A stretch of 10,025 nt of DNA, from positions 1-10,025 of the forward strand of contig CAKVBV010000073.1 in NCBI GenBank assembly GCA_934725535.1, given 5' to 3'. The notes under the pieces are model-generated. The model was given only the letters and a program-made list of their open reading frames with translations, did no database searches and was not told the DNA's origin. This DNA is from an uncultured Bacteroidales bacterium. GTDB taxonomy: Bacteria > Bacteroidota > Bacteroidia > Bacteroidales > Paludibacteraceae. Positions 6,230-10,025 of this stretch are shown here, in pieces. Each line of letters starts with the position of its first letter. The first letter of the stretch is position 1. The translations under genes and the position numbers were made by a program.

Positions 6230-7417
6230 TTATAGTAGTCTTGAAAGGTCTCCAGTGAAGAATGTCTCCAACGGCATAGCATCACCGCCTACTACCAATG
6301 AGAATTGCGGGTGGTACTTTTCCTTGAATATAGCCATTCCTTTGTTTTGTTGTCGTCTGCCGCTCTTTACTTCGATAGCAAGTATCTTGTCGGCACGTGT
6401 CAATACAAAATCCACCTCATCATCGTTTTCCCGCCAATAATACAATGCACATTCCAGTTCTTCGGCTTTGTCCAGCAGGTAGCACCCTACGGCAGACTCC
6501 ACCCATCGTCCCCATAATGCGGGATTGGTAAATGCTTTTTGATACGTCATACCATCGGACATAGCCGATAAAAGGGCATTGTTGTACACCTGTAATTTTG
6601 GGATAGACTTGTATTTCCGTGCTTGGTCAACGGCGTATTTCTGCAAACCGACCAGCAACTTGCTATCGGAGAGCAGTTGAAGGTAACTTACCAGTGTACC
6701 GGCATTGCCCGCGTCTTGCAGCATACCCAACATCTTGTTGTAAGACAACAGTTCCCCCGAATAGGCACAGCCAATGTGAAACAGTTGGTTGAGCAGAGCC
6801 GGTTTGTAGATAAAGGAAGTTTGCAGTACATCTTTCTCTATGGCAGGAGATATGATAGCCTCGCGCATATATCTGCGCCAACGTGTCTCGTTTTCTATGT
6901 ATGTGGCACTACCCGGATAGCCTCCGAAGTACACGTATTGGTTGATATTCCACCCGAAAGCCTCGCGCATCTCCGCAAAAGACCAATGCCCCATGCTGAT
7001 TATCTCGAACCGCCCTGCAAGCGACTCGGTTAATCCACGTTTGAGCAACAGACGTGAGGAACCTAACAGCACCACCTTGATGTTTGTATCTCGGAATGTG
7101 TCGTTGTCCCACTCACGTTTCACCTGCTCGCTCCAATTGTCAATCTTATGTATCTCGTCGAATACAAGAATGGCTTCACCGTAGTTGTTGAACGCCATCT
7201 GAGAACGGACTTCCGCCCAACGCTCGGCAATCCAAGAGGTGTTGTCGGCAGAAACAGCGTCAGCATTGTACATAAATGCAGGTGTTGCACACTGCTGCAA
7301 TACCTGCTTGACCATCGTTGTCTTGCCTACTTGTCGCGGTCCGGCTATCACCTGAATGGTTTTTCTCGGTTCTGCCAAGCGAGCAAGGAGAATAGTATTT
7401 TGTTTGCGTTCAACCAT
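6230..7417 (-). CDS. AAA_14/DUF4143 family ATPase
   Basis: A 395-residue P-loop ATPase. The Walker A motif is GPRQVGKTT (26-34), Walker B is AILVFDEIHK (82-91), and VVLLGSSRLLLKRG (115-128) follows as sensor region, all typical of AAA_14. The C-terminal DUF4143 region has WGRWVESAVGCYLL (302-315) and a PD-(D/E)xK-like core: E307, EVDFVL with D336, and AIEVKSG with E349 and K351, so a nuclease-like fold is plausible. Such proteins are abundant in Bacteroidota and archaea and their role is not established. The gene has its own promoter and an unusual dyad-repeat array upstream, and the next gene starts one base after its stop. The link to glycan synthesis seems to be one of position only. Confidence 0.92.
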   Translation of the reverse strand: MVERKQNTILLARLAEPRKTIQVIAGPRQVGKTTMVKQVLQQCATPAFMYNADAVSADNTSWIAERWAEVRSQMAFNNYGEAILVFDEIHKIDNWSEQVKREWDNDTFRDTNIKVVLLGSSRLLLKRGLTESLAGRFEIISMGHWSFAEMREAFGWNINQYVYFGGYPGSATYIENETRWRRYMREAIISPAIEKDVLQTSFIYKPALLNQLFHIGCAYSGELLSYNKMLGMLQDAGNAGTLVSYLQLLSDSKLLVGLQKYAVDQARKYKSIPKLQVYNNALLSAMSDGMTYQKAFTNPALWGRWVESAVGCYLLDKAEELECALYYWRENDDEVDFVLTRADKILAIEVKSGRRQQNKGMAIFKEKYHPQFSLVVGGDAMPLETFFTGDLSRLL

Positions 7418-7438
7418 ATCTGCCCTGTTTTACGGCTG

Positions 7439-7470
7439 CAAAGGTAGTAAAAATCTGCGATTGTTGCAAG
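7439..7470 (-). promoter_or_regulatory. Promoter of the DUF4143 ATPase gene
   Basis: On the minus strand, CTTG (7470-7467), a 20-base spacer and TACCTTTG (7446-7439) fit the Bacteroidota promoter consensus, with the same boxes and spacing as the metK promoter. The first 22-bp repeat unit fills the -33 to -7 spacer, so a protein bound there would control this promoter. The leader to the ATG would be about 15 bases. Confidence 0.7.
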
Positions 7471-7536
7471 AAAAATCTGCGATTTGTATGAATAAAATCT
7501 GCGATTGTTGTGTGAAAAATCTGCGATTTGATGTTT
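7449..7536. repeat. Four 22-bp tandem units, each with an AATC-TGC-GATT dyad
   Basis: The core AAATCTGCGATT begins at 7451, 7473, 7495 and 7517, an exact 22-bp period. Each core is an inverted repeat around TGC: AAATC/GATTT in units 2 and 4, AATC/GATT in units 1 and 3. The remaining bases alternate: units 1 and 3 continue with GTTG, units 2 and 4 with TG. The array lies between the glf stop (7547) and the ATPase ATG (7417) and overlaps the ATPase promoter. A spacing of two helical turns puts all four dyads on one DNA face, as expected for a cooperative operator. Confidence 0.9.
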
Positions 7537-7546
7537 GAAAGTTCTG

Positions 7547-8665
7547 TTAAATCTCCACTTCCAAGGCGCGGGCGATGATGTCGTCCATGTCGTAGTATTT
7601 GTATTCGGCAAGGCGGCCGCCGAAGAGGACATTGGTTTCCTTGCGGGCAAGGTCGGCATACCGCCGGTAGAGCAGGCTGTTGCGCTCGTCATTGACGGGG
7701 TAGTAGGGCTCCATCCCTTGCTGCCACTCGGTGGAATACTCGCGGGAGATGACCGTCTTGGGACACGCATCCACCGCTGCACCGAACATCTCAAAGTGCT
7801 TGTGCTCAATGATTCGCGTGTAGGGAACAGCCGCATCGGTGTAGTTGATGACGGCATTGCCCTGGTAGTTGGGCGTGTCCAGCACCTCGGTCTCAAAGCG
7901 GACTGTGCGGTATTCCAAGTGTCCGAGCCGGTAACCGAAGTACTCGTCTATGGAACCGGTATAGACTACCTTGTCGGCAAGGGTATCGAACTCGGTTTTA
8001 CGGGCAAGATAATCAGTGTTCAAGCGAGTATCGCAGCCGTCTAACAGTTTGTTGATAAGCAGGTTATACCCGCCAATGGGTATGCCTTGGTACGGGTCGT
8101 TGAAGTAGTTGTTGTCGAAGACCATACGCACGGGCAGGCGGCGGATAATGAAAGCGGGCAGGTCCGTACAGGGTCGTCCCCACTGCTTCTCGGTGTAACC
8201 CTTGATAAGCCGCTCGTAGATGTCGCGTCCGACCAAGGTGAGTGCTTGCTCCTCCAGATTGGCAGGCTCGCGTCCGTTGAGGGCTTGCAGGGCTTCGGCG
8301 CGTTGTTCGTCTATCTTGGCTTGTGCTTCGGCGGGGGTGATGACACCCCACATTTCGGCAAAGGTGTTCATATTGAACGGCAGGTTGTAGAGGTGTCCGC
8401 GGTAGTTGGCTACGGGCGAGTTGGTGTAGCGGTTGAATTCGACCAGCGAATTGACAAACTGCCATACTTGGCGGTTGTCGGTATGGAAGATGTGCGCCCC
8501 GTATTTGTGTACGTGGATGCCCTCTATTTCCTCGCAGTAGATGTTGCCGCCGAGGTGGGGACGGCGGTCGATGACAAGGACACGCTTGCCTGCTTGGCGT
8601 GCGCGGTAGGCGATGGTGGCTCCGAACAAGCCTGCACCCACTATGAGATAATCGTATGGTTTCAT
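7547..8665 (-). CDS. glf: UDP-galactopyranose mutase
   Basis: This flavoenzyme interconverts UDP-galactopyranose and UDP-galactofuranose, supplying galactofuranose for surface polysaccharides. The 372-residue length is typical. The N-terminus YDYLIVGAGLFGA (4-16) is the Rossmann FAD-binding motif, VLVIDRRPHLGGN (29-41) the adenosine-ribose contact, and HKYGAHIFHT (53-62), GYTEKQWG (156-163) and FDNNYFNDPYQGIPIGGY (183-200) are Glf signatures. R178-R180 region and GGRLAEYKYYDMD (349-361) continue the match. It is read after the GT2 gene to its right, 105 bases downstream of that gene's stop; I see no CAAAnnTA (-7 complement) in the gap, so it probably shares the transcript. Confidence 0.97.
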   Translation of the reverse strand: MKPYDYLIVGAGLFGATIAYRARQAGKRVLVIDRRPHLGGNIYCEEIEGIHVHKYGAHIFHTDNRQVWQFVNSLVEFNRYTNSPVANYRGHLYNLPFNMNTFAEMWGVITPAEAQAKIDEQRAEALQALNGREPANLEEQALTLVGRDIYERLIKGYTEKQWGRPCTDLPAFIIRRLPVRMVFDNNYFNDPYQGIPIGGYNLLINKLLDGCDTRLNTDYLARKTEFDTLADKVVYTGSIDEYFGYRLGHLEYRTVRFETEVLDTPNYQGNAVINYTDAAVPYTRIIEHKHFEMFGAAVDACPKTVISREYSTEWQQGMEPYYPVNDERNSLLYRRYADLARKETNVLFGGRLAEYKYYDMDDIIARALEVEI

Positions 8666-8770
8666 GTTATGTTGCTTGGTATTGTATTTGTTTGCTAATG
8701 CTATCTTTTCGGTAAGGTCTCGGGAATCGCCTACTAATCACCTACTTTTGATACGACAAGGTTTCTGTGT
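8666..8770. other. 105-base spacer between glf and the upstream GT2 gene
   Basis: No small gene, promoter on the minus strand, or clear terminator is visible. The only promoter-like element, TACTTTTG at 8743-8750, points the wrong way and lacks a -33 box. Confidence 0.5.
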
Positions 8771-9841
8771 TCATTGCCTGAATAAACGGACGTACAGCCA
8801 ACGCATGATGGTGTCCAATGTGTGGTTGATGTGCTCCAAGCAGGGCGACCAGCGGCGGTGGTGGCGGTGCCAGTAGGCGATGTAGTCGATATGGAGCAGT
8901 TTGTTTTCGGGATAAAGGTGCGGGTGCAAGTCCAATTCGGCGCAGACGGGCGTCAGTTTGTCGTCCAAACGCTGCAAGTCTTCCACACGGAAATCACGGC
9001 GGGGCATATCCAAGAGGTAGAGTTTGTAGAGGATACGCAGGCGGTTCTCGAAGTACTGCTTCATAAAGGCGGCGCGTATGGGGGTGAGTGTACTGCGGTG
9101 TGTGCGGTAGTAGTTGAGCATATTGTCTGTAACTTTCTCCAATTGGGGTAGCGACTTCATAATGACTTCGGGTGCCATAGTCTGTCCCGCACGGTCGAGG
9201 TTGTACTGATAGACGTTGAGGTTAAGGAAGAGAATGGTCTTGGCGTGGAATACGGGGAGTGATGCCCACTCGGTGTCGGTGTAGGAGATGCCCTCCGTTT
9301 GGCGGTAGCCCATTTGGCGCAAGAGGTCGGTGCGATAGGCGAGGGCGTGCATGAGGAAGAAACGGATGTATTTGTCTTTCAGTACGTTGTCCAAGTCGTA
9401 CACCTTATTGTATGTGTAAGGTTCGCGCCCCATAGTGTTGTAGCGTACCACCTCGCGGCTGCCATTGGATCCGAGTTGGGTGAAGTGTGTGATGACCATG
9501 TCTGCATCTTGCTTGCCGAGGCAAAGGAGCATCTCGTCCAGTGCCTGCGTGTCGAACCAGTCGTCGGAGTCCAACACCTTGATATACTTGCCTGTAGCCA
9601 CAGGGAGTGCGGCATTGATGGTGGAGCCGTAGTTGCCGTTGGGTTTGTCTATCACACGTATAATGCCGGGGTATTGTGCCTCGTACCGATGCCCCACAGC
9701 GGAGGAGTTGTCCTTGCTGCCGTCGTTGACCACAAGGACATCCAACAGGTCAGCGTGCTGCGCCTTGATGAGCGAGTCCAGACAGCGTGGCAGGAGGGCT
9801 GCCATATTGTAGGTAGGGATGATGATGGAGAGTAGTTTCAT
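8771..9841 (-). CDS. GT2 family glycosyltransferase (GT-A fold), second copy
   Basis: A 356-residue glycosyltransferase. LSIIIPTYNMAALLPRCL (4-21), LDVLVVNDGSKDNS (33-46), GNYGSTINAAL (69-79) and KVLDSDDWFD (88-97) are the ordered GT-A/GT2 motifs, with DSD at 91-93 as metal-binding DxD. TDTEW near residue 200 probably corresponds to the ED catalytic region. The C-terminal 150 residues are helical and rich in basic and aromatic residues, ending in MRWLYVRLFRQ, which may touch the membrane. It differs clearly from the other GT2 protein here, so it is not a recent duplicate. It begins 22 bases after the LicD-like stop and precedes glf, consistent with a surface-glycan operon. Donor and acceptor unknown. 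Confidence 0.92.
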   Translation of the reverse strand: MKLLSIIIPTYNMAALLPRCLDSLIKAQHADLLDVLVVNDGSKDNSSAVGHRYEAQYPGIIRVIDKPNGNYGSTINAALPVATGKYIKVLDSDDWFDTQALDEMLLCLGKQDADMVITHFTQLGSNGSREVVRYNTMGREPYTYNKVYDLDNVLKDKYIRFFLMHALAYRTDLLRQMGYRQTEGISYTDTEWASLPVFHAKTILFLNLNVYQYNLDRAGQTMAPEVIMKSLPQLEKVTDNMLNYYRTHRSTLTPIRAAFMKQYFENRLRILYKLYLLDMPRRDFRVEDLQRLDDKLTPVCAELDLHPHLYPENKLLHIDYIAYWHRHHRRWSPCLEHINHTLDTIMRWLYVRLFRQ

Positions 9842-9863
9842 GGTTTCTGTTTATTAGTACAAT

Positions 9864-10025
9864 TTAGAAGAAACGCAGGCTATCCGTGTCCATGTGGACT
9901 TGCCTGTGAGCCTCGTCGGGAATAGCCATATAGTCTCCGTATATCTTACGCAGATAAGCGTCCGTGTCGTGAGGAACGAAGAAAGATTTTCCTTCAAACG
10001 AGGCTTCTTTGAGAGGGAATATGTC
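9864..10025 (-). CDS. LicD family protein, C-terminal end only (cut by the window edge)
   Basis: The last 53 codons of a minus-strand gene enter from the right edge and stop with TAA at 9864-9866. The peptide reads FPLKEASFEGKSFFVP, then a D-AYL-R-YGDYM-IP stretch. That order (FPL, FEG, P..D.YL...YGDYM..P) is the characteristic C-terminus of LicD-family enzymes, which attach phosphocholine or other phospho-substituents to LPS and teichoic-acid glycans. The catalytic part lies outside the window. It is followed after 22 bases by the GT2 gene and is probably co-transcribed with it. Confidence 0.8.
   Translation of the reverse strand, partial: DIFPLKEASFEGKSFFVPHDTDAYLRKIYGDYMAIPDEAHRQVHMDTDSLRFF

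Noticed and set aside
7449..7536. The 22-bp repeats as a CRISPR array
   Set aside because: The conserved core is 12 bases and the variable part only about 10, with alternating similar sequence rather than unique spacers. No cas gene is near.
7348..7896. Minus-strand open frame of 182 codons across the glf end and the repeat array
   Set aside because: It is an out-of-frame shadow of glf and runs through the operator-like repeats into the ATPase.
8743..8750. TACTTTTG as a plus-strand -7 box
   Set aside because: No TTG-type -33 box at 19-20 bases upstream and no plus-strand gene downstream.

Overview
The window looks like a chromosomal segment of a Bacteroidales bacterium (phylum Bacteroidota). 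Three things point there. Four promoter candidates fit the Bacteroidota consensus (TTG-type -33 box, 19-20 bp spacer, TAnnTTTG -7 box). A DUF4296 lipoprotein follows lspA directly, a pairing typical of this group. A secreted protein carries a Bacteroidales-style beta-sandwich plus a Listeria-Bacteroides-type repeat. I cannot assign a genus from the sequence alone.

Layout, left half (+ strand): a secreted multidomain protein of unknown function (172-1539) has one or two promoters of its own. A 399-base non-coding stretch follows. Its right half is a highly structured 5' leader for metK: promoter, 5' stem-loop, a G4/C4 hairpin, a SAM-II-like riboswitch aptamer and an intrinsic terminator just before the metK start codon. 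metK (S-adenosylmethionine synthetase), lspA (signal peptidase II), a DUF4296 lipoprotein and a GT10 alpha-fucosyltransferase then run in one direction. metK and lspA are separated by a heptanucleotide tandem repeat; the last three genes overlap and are probably one operon.

Layout, right half (- strand, read from right to left): the C-terminus of a LicD-family protein enters from the right edge. It is followed by a GT2 glycosyltransferase, glf (UDP-galactopyranose mutase), an array of four 22-bp phased dyad repeats overlapping a promoter, an AAA_14/DUF4143 ATPase and a second GT2 glycosyltransferase. The second GT2 gene converges on the fucosyltransferase gene with only 7 bases between them.

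How it fits together: LicD, two GT2 enzymes, Glf and the GT10 enzyme suggest a cell-surface glycan (LPS/O-antigen or capsule) with galactofuranose, fucose and possibly a phosphocholine-type decoration. MetK would be under feedback control by its product SAM through the leader RNA. The DUF4143 ATPase with its own repeat-laden promoter looks like an independent unit set inside the polysaccharide cluster. The most interesting parts are the metK leader, with several mutually exclusive helices, and the 22-bp phased repeat array before the ATPase.
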